Of a stretch of DNA of 64,000 nucleotides, positions 43,837 to 51,233 are shown piece after piece. Source of the stretch: Paenibacillus endophyticus (lineage in GTDB: Bacteria; Bacillota; Bacilli; Paenibacillales; Paenibacillaceae); NCBI RefSeq assembly GCF_014192395.1, contig NZ_JACHXW010000013.1, positions 62,001 through 126,000 of the forward strand. Reading direction: 5' to 3'. Under the pieces are notes generated by a model, which saw nothing but the letters and a program-made list of their open reading frames with translations, was not told where the DNA came from and made no database searches. The number at the start of each line of letters is the position of its first letter. Position 1 is the stretch's first letter. The translations under genes and the position numbers were made by a program.

Positions 43837-44813
43837 TTATTTATGCGCTTTGGCAACCTGTTCTATCAATGCGTCAACCGCTTCGTCGACCAAATAAGGA
43901 CCATAATTCCATTTATCACGCGTCACGTTAATGATTCTATTCTCTTTGATCGCCGGTATCGCTTGGTAGACCGGCTCTTGGAACAGCTCCATCATTTGGG
44001 CCATCTCTTCATCCGTCATTTGGGTGAAGAAATAGTCGGCTGGCTTATTCACGAACTCTTCCAAGGAAATGACGCTTCCTCCATCGGCATACTTTTCGAA
44101 CTGCTCCGGCATCTTGAATCCGTAATCTTCATAGATCAGCTTGCCCAGTGTACCGCCTTTGCCCCCTAAAAGGATCTCTCCCTCGTAGAGGATGAACGTA
44201 ATGGAGGTCGTCCCCTCTGCAATATTGATGTCGATTTGATCGCGAATCCGCTGCAGCTTCCCCTCGAACTTGCTAATCCATGCCTCAGCTTCGTCCTTGC
44301 GGTTCATAATGTCACCATCGTACGAAGCGTATTAATTACATCCGGATCGCCGCCCCATGCTACAGCAATCGTCGGCGCAATTTTCTCGTACGATGCGAAC
44401 GCTTCTGCTTTGTGATAATCGGGAAGTATAATCAAGTCGGGCTCCAGCGCCGAAACAGCCTCTGCGTTGCCTAGCCCCTCGCCAATGCTCTCCACTTCGG
44501 CCATATCCTCCGGATATTGGTCCAATGTGCCTTGATCAGCACCTACCGGCTTTAAGCCGAGCGGAAGCAAATAACCGCCATATGTAACAACGACAACTTT
44601 GCCAGGATTCGCTGGAATTTCTACCTCACGGCCCAAAGCATCCTTAAACATTCTTTTCTCTGCCGGCAATGCGTTCGCCGATTCATTCTTTTGCTCGTTA
44701 TTTGTCTGAGCAGTCGGCTGCACCTCAGCCCCCGTGCCGCCGCATGCGGCTAACAGCAAAGAAAGACTGAATAACAAGCTCACCGCAAAAGAAGGCTTAA
44801 ATCTAACGTTCAT
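43837..44813 (-). pseudogene. siderophore-binding lipoprotein, split by a frameshift
   Basis: Translation could start at ATG 44813 (GGAGAG ten bases upstream) and gives a lipoprotein signal ending LAAC, a linker and the first half of a ferri-siderophore-binding fold (VEIPANPGKVVVVTYGGYLL, LEPDLIILPDYHK). The frame ends at 44304. The second half (RKDEAEAWISKFEGKLQRI ... GGSVISLEEFVNKPADYFF ... YLVDEAVDALIEQV) continues in another frame from about 44317 to 43837. One missing G in ATGGTGAC (44314-44318) would explain the break. A perfect Fur box and a promoter lie just upstream, inside the AraC gene. Confidence 0.8.
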
Positions 44814-45764
44814 TTCATTCACTCTCCAAGCATTTTGTTGATAATGATTATCACTATTAACAATATAGCTTTCCTCTGCTTGGGACGCAATGAACGATTC
44901 GGGCATAATATTCGTACGAATTGAACCTTTTAATCCGAGACGGTGCATTTTGAATTGCGCTGGCGTAGCGCCAGCCTGCTTTTTGAATAGCCGATTGAAA
45001 TAGTAAATATCAGTATAGCCTACACTCTCCGCTATCGTGCGGATGGGGATATCCGTTTCCATAATCAAAGCCTTCGCCTTGTTCATACGTATTTGTACGA
45101 GATATTCCATCGGACTGCTTCCATACTTGCGCTTGAACACCCTTGCAAGATAATGCGTGCTGTAATGAAACACATTAGCAATCGTCTCCATGGGAATGGA
45201 TTCCCGGTAATGCTCATGAATATACAGTGCGATCTGCGCGGCCAAATCAGGCTCGGCAAGCTCAGCGCCATCCAGCTGCAGCTGCCGAAACTGCTCATAC
45301 ACGAATTGATAGAACAAGCCTGCTGCTTGCAGGCGTTCCAGCTCCTCCCCCTTGGTCCAATGCACAAACATGCGCTCGAGCAAGGAAAGCAGCAGAATAG
45401 GATCGCTCGCGCGGAATGTATAGGGCCTCTTGAAACGCGCAAGCTGCTCTATCCGCTTAGCTGCATTGTCACCTGTTAACTCCATTATCGGTTTATATAA
45501 AATCAGGTAATAATCAATGGAACGATTCGAACCTTTCATATACAAAACGGCGTCTTTTCCACCGTGAAGCACGTGATAGCCCATTGAAGAAACCTCGATG
45601 CCATCCAGCTTCAGCCATGCCTCTCCCTGATTGGCAAATAGGAAGGCGTTGGCGGGAAGCCGATAAGCGCGCGGCTCCTCCCATGGCTTTAAGACGATAT
45701 GGCGAATGTCTACTATTTTAACCGGCGTCTGGCTCCATAATCGGATCGTTTCTGACCACTCCAT
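44304..45764 (-). CDS. AraC regulator running in frame into a lipoprotein signal and half a siderophore-binding domain
   Basis: The frame has 486 codons. Residues 1-280 form a complete AraC-type activator: a cupin-like part and two helix-turn-helix motifs (MPMETIANVFHYSTHYLARVF with Ile-Pro before; IRTIAESVGYTDIYYFNRLF; AGATPAQFKMHR). No stop follows. A ~40-residue linker contains a promoter and a Fur box (peptide SDNHYQ). Then come residues ~318-345, a signal or membrane segment with lipobox LAAC, and the first half of a binding protein. The frame stops after a probable one-base loss. A full-length ancestor would be a membrane-tethered AraC with an external sensor; alternatively AraC and lipoprotein are separate translations. 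GAGGTG precedes the ATG. Confidence 0.85.
   Translation of the reverse strand: MEWSETIRLWSQTPVKIVDIRHIVLKPWEEPRAYRLPANAFLFANQGEAWLKLDGIEVSSMGYHVLHGGKDAVLYMKGSNRSIDYYLILYKPIMELTGDNAAKRIEQLARFKRPYTFRASDPILLLSLLERMFVHWTKGEELERLQAAGLFYQFVYEQFRQLQLDGAELAEPDLAAQIALYIHEHYRESIPMETIANVFHYSTHYLARVFKRKYGSSPMEYLVQIRMNKAKALIMETDIPIRTIAESVGYTDIYYFNRLFKKQAGATPAQFKMHRLGLKGSIRTNIMPESFIASQAEESYIVNSDNHYQQNAWRVNEMNVRFKPSFAVSLLFSLSLLLAACGGTGAEVQPTAQTNNEQKNESANALPAEKRMFKDALGREVEIPANPGKVVVVTYGGYLLPLGLKPVGADQGTLDQYPEDMAEVESIGEGLGNAEAVSALEPDLIILPDYHKAEAFASYEKIAPTIAVAWGGDPDVINTLRTMVTL
44839..44890 (-). promoter_or_regulatory. promoter and perfect Fur box inside the AraC frame at 44304
   Basis: On the minus strand TTGCGT (44885-44890) and TATATT (44862-44867) are 17 bases apart. 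The Fur site TGATAATGATTATCA (44839-44853, plus-strand reading) matches every defined position of the consensus. It would drive the lipoprotein alone from ATG 44813 under low iron. Confidence 0.85.
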
Positions 45765-45955
45765 AGCTACACCTCACAGCAAATATATCTCATTATAAAT
45801 CATGACGGATATAAGCGGCTATTTCCACTTTCGAAGAAGACCAATCGTTTACTCAAGCGTTATAAACCCTCCATGCTCCCGCCTGCAAAATTGCGATGAA
45901 GGGTTTAGTAAGCTAAAATGTTCTTTAGTTAGCCACAAGGCGGTGAGCTTGTTTA

Positions 45956-47593
45956 ATGAAGACCGATAAAAGCATGAAAACAACCGAATACGGCTCGCTC
46001 GAAGACATGAGTTTCAAGCTTCGCGAAATAGAGTCCGTCAGCATACATAGACATGACTGGAAACTTAAGCTTCAATTTATAGAGTCGCACCTGCTTCTGG
46101 TAGCTGCAAGCGGCCAAGGTCAACTGACCGTCGACGGGAGATTTATTGAACTGCGGCAAGGCAGCGTATATCTATGTGTGCCGGGCCAGCTCGTCGAAGC
46201 GGCGGTAGACTCGTTGGATGAGCGGGGGTTTTACCATATCCGATTCGATGTCTTTGCGGATAATGGACAGCCGATCCCTAGCGGCAGCGTTGAAGATCCA
46301 CTCCGCCGCTTCCCGGTAAAAGGAGAGGTTATCATGTCGTCTCCCGTAACAGTAGGCACTTTATGCGAAACCATCTGTCGGCATATGAAGGACGTGAGCC
46401 CGCTCAACCGATTTCGTGGTCAAATCCACTTCCAAGAGTTGCTGCTTACAATTCTGCAAGACGCTGTTCTCGAGCAGGAAACCGATTCGGAAGCCGTGCT
46501 TGAATACGTAAAAAGCTATATGAAGCAGCATTACCAGCAAGAACTGACCATCGAGCATTTGGCTAAGGTAGCCGGCATTAGCCCTCGCCATTTCATGCGC
46601 CAATTCAAAAAAAGATATGGCTGCAGCGCTATCGATTATTTGGCGATCTACCGAATTGAGCAAGCGCAGCAGCTGATGAGAACGGGCGGGCACTATCGCA
46701 TACGGGACATTGCGCGCCATGTGGGCTACCATGACGATATTTATTTTCGGCGCAAATTCAAACAGGTATCCGGCATACCGCCAGCTGCATTTATAAAGAA
46801 CAACAAACAAAAAATCGTTGCCTACGATTCCTTTAACATCGGACAGCTTCTTGCTCTGCAAGTGACGCCATCTGCAGCGCCAGCCGAGCATCCATGGACC
46901 GATTATTACCAAAGAAAATATGAAACAAGCTCCGTGCTCGGTTTAAGCTCCCTGCATGCCAATAGATTGGAACAACTAAAGCTTGCTGCGCCGGATTATA
47001 TTATCGGTTCCAACCATCTGGTTTCAAGTGGAGAGCAGAAAAAATTAAATGAAATTGCTCCCGCCTTTTTTGTTCCATGGTTAGAGAACGATTGGCGCGC
47101 GCATCTCCGCCTAACTGCACGGTTTTTGGACAGATCAACCATCGCCGAGGTCTGGTTGGATCACTATGAGCGAAAGGCGGCATTCGTCAGCGATCAGCTG
47201 AAACGGGCTTTCAAAGACGACACCCTCCTCATTCTGAGGATCACCGGGAATAGCTTCACGCTGCTAGGCGGCAAAAGCATTGCAACGGTATTTTACGATG
47301 ATTTGCATATTAGGCGTGCGCAGCGTATATATGAAGAGACAACCGATCAGGAAATGACGCCTGAACAACTCACCGCTATCGACCCGGATCGCATGCTGGT
47401 CATCGTTGGCGATGACCCCCAATCCCAGTCCAGCTGGCACACTTTAATGCGCTCTGAACGATGGCGTTCCCTGAAAGCTTATCAGAATGGCAGGATTGAC
47501 TTTCTTCCTGCTTACCCTTGGATTGAATATAACGCTTTTACTCATGACCTTTTATTAGATGAGGCATTGAAGCTATGGCATGATCGTACATGA
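45956..47593 (+). CDS. Btr-like AraC activator fused to a siderophore-binding domain
   Basis: The 545-residue protein has an N-terminal sensing part, an AraC domain (about 185-285; LTIEHLAKVAGISPRHFMRQF, IRDIARHVGYHDDIYFRRKF, GIPPAAF) and a C-terminal FeuA-like domain (about 290-540; GQLLALQVTPSAAPAEHPW, LAAPDYIIGSNH, LLILRITGNSFTLLGGKSIA, WIEYNAFTHDLLLDEALKL). There is no signal peptide, so it should sense imported siderophore in the cytoplasm as Btr does. It is divergent from the AraC gene at 45764 and is followed, 128 bases on, by a binding protein with a perfect Fur box, its likely target. Confidence 0.92.
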   Translation: MKTDKSMKTTEYGSLEDMSFKLREIESVSIHRHDWKLKLQFIESHLLLVAASGQGQLTVDGRFIELRQGSVYLCVPGQLVEAAVDSLDERGFYHIRFDVFADNGQPIPSGSVEDPLRRFPVKGEVIMSSPVTVGTLCETICRHMKDVSPLNRFRGQIHFQELLLTILQDAVLEQETDSEAVLEYVKSYMKQHYQQELTIEHLAKVAGISPRHFMRQFKKRYGCSAIDYLAIYRIEQAQQLMRTGGHYRIRDIARHVGYHDDIYFRRKFKQVSGIPPAAFIKNNKQKIVAYDSFNIGQLLALQVTPSAAPAEHPWTDYYQRKYETSSVLGLSSLHANRLEQLKLAAPDYIIGSNHLVSSGEQKKLNEIAPAFFVPWLENDWRAHLRLTARFLDRSTIAEVWLDHYERKAAFVSDQLKRAFKDDTLLILRITGNSFTLLGGKSIATVFYDDLHIRRAQRIYEETTDQEMTPEQLTAIDPDRMLVIVGDDPQSQSSWHTLMRSERWRSLKAYQNGRIDFLPAYPWIEYNAFTHDLLLDEALKLWHDRT

Positions 47594-47651
47594 AATTTTG
47601 TCGCTATCGTCAATAGGATGAATGAACAATTTCAACTATACTCCTTTTATA

Positions 47652-47666
47652 TGATAATGATTATCA
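47652..47666. promoter_or_regulatory. perfect Fur box upstream of a siderophore-binding protein gene
   Basis: TGATAATGATTATCA matches the consensus at all 14 defined positions, 55 bases before the ATG. A TATACT just upstream may be the -10 element. Confidence 0.92.
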
Positions 47667-47721
47667 ATTTTAATTAGCGGCAGTCATTAATCAATCAGAT
47701 TTACAGGAGGGGCACCACGGA

Positions 47722-48714
47722 ATGAAAAGAAATGTACGCTTATTGGCAGGATTGATGATGATCCTGTTGGCGCTGATCAGCACAGCCTGTGCAGCAGCGA
47801 AAACGGAAACGAACACTACGGGCGCAACCACTGAACCTACTAGCCAGCCGAGCGCAGAAGCGCCTTCTGCAGAGCGGGTCATCAATAGCCTAAAAGGAGA
47901 TATTACGATTCCAACCGATCCCAAGCGGGTCATTGGACTTTCCGTCGTCTATCCCGAATTTTTGTATGCGCTTGGCGTCACGCCGGTTGCCGTACAAAAC
48001 TACCATGAGGAGTACCCTTCTTATTTAGAAGAGGGATTTAAAGATACGGTGAAAATGGGCATCGCCCAAACGCCTAATTTTGAAGCTATTCTTGCCGCTG
48101 CGCCTGATTTGATCATTGCTCCAATATGGTGGTCCGATAAGGATTATGATCAGCTATCCAAAATCGCTCCCACCATCCTCCTGCCGGAGCGCGATAATTG
48201 GAAGGACGAGCTGCGTGATATTGCCGGCGTGTTTGGAAAGGAACCATTGGCAGAATCGGTCATAGCCGATTTGCAGGCGAAAGAAACAGCGGCTAAGCAG
48301 AAGCTGGATACCCTCGTTGGTGATGAGACGGTAATGTACATGATGGTCATGGAAAAGGAAATCATCATTTATGGAGAGACGATTGATCGAGGCAGCTTTA
48401 TTCATGAGCGGCTTGGCCTAAACCCGATTAAAGAATTCCCGCAAGCCGAGCGTTCCATCTCTATATCTTTGGAAAAAATACCTGAATACAATCCAGACCA
48501 TATCATCCTGCAGCTTAATAATGAATTCAATGAAGCCATCCAGAACCGCTATAAAGAGCTGCTGGACAGCTCGCTTTGGAAAAATATGACTGCGGTCAAA
48601 AACAATCACGTTTATACGATGGCTGGCAAGGAATGGTTCAATCTGGGCATGTCCCCGCTCGCAGACAGCTATGCGATTGACGAAGTCCTTAACGTCTTTG
48701 AGAATAAGCAATAA
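47722..48714 (+). CDS. iron-siderophore ABC transporter binding lipoprotein
   Basis: The 330-residue protein has a basic start (MKRNVRLL), a hydrophobic core and a lipobox STAC, then a Thr-rich linker. The binding fold follows: DPKRVIGLSVVYPEFLYALGV, AAPDLIIAPIWWSD, YDQLSKIAPTILL, TVMYMMVMEKEIIIYG, MTAVKNNHVYTM. It is close to the FeuA/YfiY class of ferri-siderophore receptors. AGGAGGGG precedes the ATG. A perfect Fur box lies upstream. No permease follows; a strong terminator does. Confidence 0.93.
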   Translation: MKRNVRLLAGLMMILLALISTACAAAKTETNTTGATTEPTSQPSAEAPSAERVINSLKGDITIPTDPKRVIGLSVVYPEFLYALGVTPVAVQNYHEEYPSYLEEGFKDTVKMGIAQTPNFEAILAAAPDLIIAPIWWSDKDYDQLSKIAPTILLPERDNWKDELRDIAGVFGKEPLAESVIADLQAKETAAKQKLDTLVGDETVMYMMVMEKEIIIYGETIDRGSFIHERLGLNPIKEFPQAERSISISLEKIPEYNPDHIILQLNNEFNEAIQNRYKELLDSSLWKNMTAVKNNHVYTMAGKEWFNLGMSPLADSYAIDEVLNVFENKQ

Positions 48715-48793
48715 TACCGAACACTTATGAGCCAAACAGAAGAATTGGCGGATTGGCTCGTTAGCATCAAATAGGCATGTAGCTTTTTTAAAA

Positions 48794-48847
48794 AGAAACA
48801 GCGGCAGCGATGGACGAAAAATGCGTCCTTGCTTGCCGCTGTTTTAT
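48794..48847 (+). terminator. terminator of the binding-protein gene
   Basis: AAACAGCGGC, GC and GGACG pair with CGTCC, GC and GCCGCTGTTT, followed by TTATT. Confidence 0.8.
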
Positions 48848-48913
48848 TGTGTTTGATGTCGGGCACTTCTATCCGCAGACGACAAGCAGTCATCCGCCAT
48901 TGGTCCTTGCATC

Positions 48914-49270
48914 TTATCCCTTGGGCTCACTCTCTGAGCGATCTACGCCGTATAGCGCATCCATATGCTTCATATGAGCAGTTCCCCAATCATTTAATGC
49001 CTTTAACACAGTGCTTAACCCTTTGCCGTATTCCGAGATTGAGTATTCTACTTTAGGCGGAATTTGGTTGTACACCTCGCGGTGTACGATATTGTTATGC
49101 TCAAGCTCTCTTAATTGTTGGGTAAGCATCTTCTTATTTATATCCGGAATCGCTTTTTGAAGCTCGCCGAATCTCATTATGCCATTTGAAATAAGCTGAA
49201 GCAAAATGGCCGGCTTCCATTTTCCCACTAAAATATCTAGCGCCGATTCAAACTTACAATATTCTTTCAT
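48914..49270 (-). CDS. HxlR-family regulator
   Basis: This 118-residue winged-helix protein has the family core: CKFESALDILVGKWKPAILL, RFGELQKAIPDINKKMLTQQ, LRELEHNNIVHREVYNQIPP and KVEYSISEYGKGL. HxlR proteins sense aldehydes, quinones or oxidants and control nearby detoxification genes. The Cys near the N-terminus (Cys5) matches the redox Cys of some members. It diverges from the DoxX-like gene, a typical target. Confidence 0.93.
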   Translation of the reverse strand: MKEYCKFESALDILVGKWKPAILLQLISNGIMRFGELQKAIPDINKKMLTQQLRELEHNNIVHREVYNQIPPKVEYSISEYGKGLSTVLKALNDWGTAHMKHMDALYGVDRSESEPKG

Positions 49271-49414
49271 TGCACTCCTCCAATTCCCCTTGCTCGTTAA
49301 GGTAACCTTTTAGTGACTACGTTAAGATAAAGTGCCTACTTGCTGGGTTTGATCATTAGGGTCTACTATACCATTAGTAGATTTCAAATACATAGTCAGG
49401 AGTTGGTAGCAAAA

Positions 49415-49768
49415 ATGAATATCGCGGTATGGATTATTCAAGGGCTCGCAGCATTAGGATTTGTCTATTCAGGCTGGTTGAAGGCGTTTCAGTATGAATC
49501 AGCCAAAAAGTCTTGGGGATGGGTGTCAGACGTTCCAAAAGCGTTCGTCGTCTTCATCGGGTTGGCAGAACTGCTCGGGGCAATCGGACTCATTCTGCCG
49601 CAAGCGACGAATATCGCGCCTGTATGGACACCGATTGCCGCAGCTGGGCTCGCCGCAGTCGTACTTTTAGGGGCCATCTTCCACGTTGCTCGCAAGGAAT
49701 ACCGGGAAATCGGCGTTAACATAGTCTTTTTCGCGTTAGCTCTGTTTATTGCGATCTGTCGTTTTTAG
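49415..49768 (+). CDS. DoxX-like membrane protein
   Basis: This 117-residue protein from ATG 49415 (AGGAG upstream) has four membrane helices: VWIIQGLAALGFVYSGWLKA, FVVFIGLAELLGAIGLIL, WTPIAAAGLAAVVLLGAIFH and VNIVFFALALFIAICRF. The Gly-rich second helix and layout fit the DoxX/DUF417-like family, linked to quinone or thiol redox functions. The divergent HxlR gene 145 bases away probably regulates it. Confidence 0.88.
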   Translation: MNIAVWIIQGLAALGFVYSGWLKAFQYESAKKSWGWVSDVPKAFVVFIGLAELLGAIGLILPQATNIAPVWTPIAAAGLAAVVLLGAIFHVARKEYREIGVNIVFFALALFIAICRF

Positions 49769-49797
49769 ATCGAGGATTATCTGACATTTTATAAAAT

Positions 49798-49826
49798 AAA
49801 GCCACTCCTTTGCCAGGAGCGGCTTC
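49798..49826. terminator. hairpin between convergent DoxX-like and 49913 genes
   Basis: AGCCACTCCT pairs with AGGAGCGGCT. The T-rich side is on the minus strand, which favours the gene at 49913. Confidence 0.65.
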
Positions 49827-49912
49827 AATCATTGATCTGGTTTTTAGCCTATTCGTACCCTAGATACGAATTTAGCAATCATGCCCGTCTCCTCTGAATT
49901 TTTTTGGCCGAA

Positions 49913-50644
49913 CTACTCTTGGTACGACCTTATCGTCCATTGTTTGTTATGAAAAACAAGCCAATATACAGAACCGGCCTTCGCTTTATATCTCTCCATG
50001 TCGTTATGAACATCATCAAAGTCCATGACTTCACCAATGATGTAAAGGGGTACTTCCAAGCTGCTTCTCGATTTAATGCTCCGATATGAATCAACAAGTA
50101 TGCCCTCTTGCGCTAATGATAATAATTGGTTCGCAAGATCCAGCCCCATGGGAAGCAAGCCTCTTTTATACTTTTTCAACTTATTAGGTATGATATGGCA
50201 CATCGCATCCAAATAGTCGGTTTTATCTTTATGGAAAACCTTGTTGTACCATCCATCATCGTGGGCTAAATATACAAATCTGTTATTAAGTTTACTGAAA
50301 AACGGACCGTTTAACGCCTTTTTATAATGGCCCAAATATAATAGCTCTGCTTTTTCTTGAGCATCTAGACGATCAAGAGCTTCAACCTGATCAAAATCTA
50401 TCCAACAGAAATTTCCGTATTGATAAACATTCTGTTGGTAAAGATCATTCAAATGTTCTTTTCTTACGAATTCTAATTGAAGTCCCTTATGATAATCTTC
50501 TCCTGCATACCCCGACACAAGCAGCAATACATGATTTAATTGTTGAGAAAGAGACGTAGCGAAATCAGCAAACGCTATACCCGTTGATGTTACTGATTGT
50601 TCTTTTTCGTTATAAATCATATAAATAACGTCTCTTGTCTTCAT
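49913..50644 (-). CDS. conserved hypothetical cytosolic protein
   Basis: The 243-residue protein begins at ATG 50644 (GAGAGGA upstream) with MKTRDVIYMIYNEKEQSVTS. Further features are GNFCWIDFDQVEALDRL, AELLYLGHYKKALNGPFF and NRFVYLAHDDGWYNKVFHKD. I recall relatives in Bacillus under vague names, but no function. There is no signal peptide or membrane segment. It is AT-richer than its neighbours. Confidence 0.75.
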   Translation of the reverse strand: MKTRDVIYMIYNEKEQSVTSTGIAFADFATSLSQQLNHVLLLVSGYAGEDYHKGLQLEFVRKEHLNDLYQQNVYQYGNFCWIDFDQVEALDRLDAQEKAELLYLGHYKKALNGPFFSKLNNRFVYLAHDDGWYNKVFHKDKTDYLDAMCHIIPNKLKKYKRGLLPMGLDLANQLLSLAQEGILVDSYRSIKSRSSLEVPLYIIGEVMDFDDVHNDMERYKAKAGSVYWLVFHNKQWTIRSYQE

Positions 50645-50766
50645 ATGAAATCCTCTCGTTTTACAAGTCTGCGGGGAGAATATGAGCGGCACAAAACCTT
50701 TTATCCCATTATATGGTACCACACTTCCCGCCGCATATCACTTGCATTCAAACGCTCGACCGCACC

Positions 50767-50807
50767 AAAAAGCCGGCAACCCTCTATACAGCGGGCTACC
50801 GGCTTTT
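50767..50807 (-). terminator. terminator of the CsbD gene
   Basis: AAAAGCCGG pairs with CCGGCTTTT, with the minus-strand T run, 80 bases past the CsbD stop. Confidence 0.75.
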
Positions 50808-50887
50808 CGCAAGCAGGATACAGCTTATCCGTTACGCAAGTCTGTTCCGTTGAAGCATCAGGCTCCCTTGAATGCAAGAAACCCTCA

Positions 50888-51070
50888 TTAACGGTTGATT
50901 TTATCCTTCAGTTCGCCCAGCTTCTCCTGCGCTACACCTTTGAGCTTATCCAGCTTGCCTTCGGCTTGGAGACTCTTGTTATCCGTCGCTTTGCCGTAAT
51001 CATCCTTCACTTCGCCTTTTGCCTGGTTCGCAAGGCCTTTAACTTTATCCTTCAATCCATCTGTATTCAT
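50888..51070 (-). CDS. CsbD-family stress protein
   Basis: The 60-residue protein (MNTDGLKDKVKGLANQAKGE ... QAEGKLDKLKGVAQEKLGEL) is a textbook CsbD-like protein: small, highly charged, made of two helices with alternating Lys and Glu. In Bacillus the family responds to general stress; the molecular role is not known. GAGGAG precedes the ATG. Confidence 0.95.
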   Translation of the reverse strand: MNTDGLKDKVKGLANQAKGEVKDDYGKATDNKSLQAEGKLDKLKGVAQEKLGELKDKINR

Positions 51071-51194
51071 ATGAATCAGCTCCTCTATTCGAGTATGCTC
51101 TTATCTTACCTCCAATGGGCAATTCTGAAACATCGGATTGAAATCGAATGCTTGTCGATCAGCAGCTTCAGAATCCATTGACCAACAACAAGGT

Positions 51195-51224
51195 GCCTCC
51201 GCCGTCCAATCGGACGGCGGAGGC
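51195..51224. terminator. perfect 13-bp hairpin after the SLH gene
   Basis: GCCTCCGCCGTCC pairs with GGACGGCGGAGGC over AATC. The minus-strand tail ACCTTGTTGTT is only moderately T-rich. Confidence 0.7.
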
Positions 51225-51233
51225 TGGTTAGAT

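Noticed and set aside
44304..44307. ATGA overlap as designed coupling of two genes
   Set aside because: The two frames together make one standard siderophore-binding fold, so a frameshift explains the overlap better.
46361..46912. 183-codon frame opposite the second Btr-like gene
   Set aside because: Shadow of the AraC coding frame on the other strand; no ribosome site or domain.
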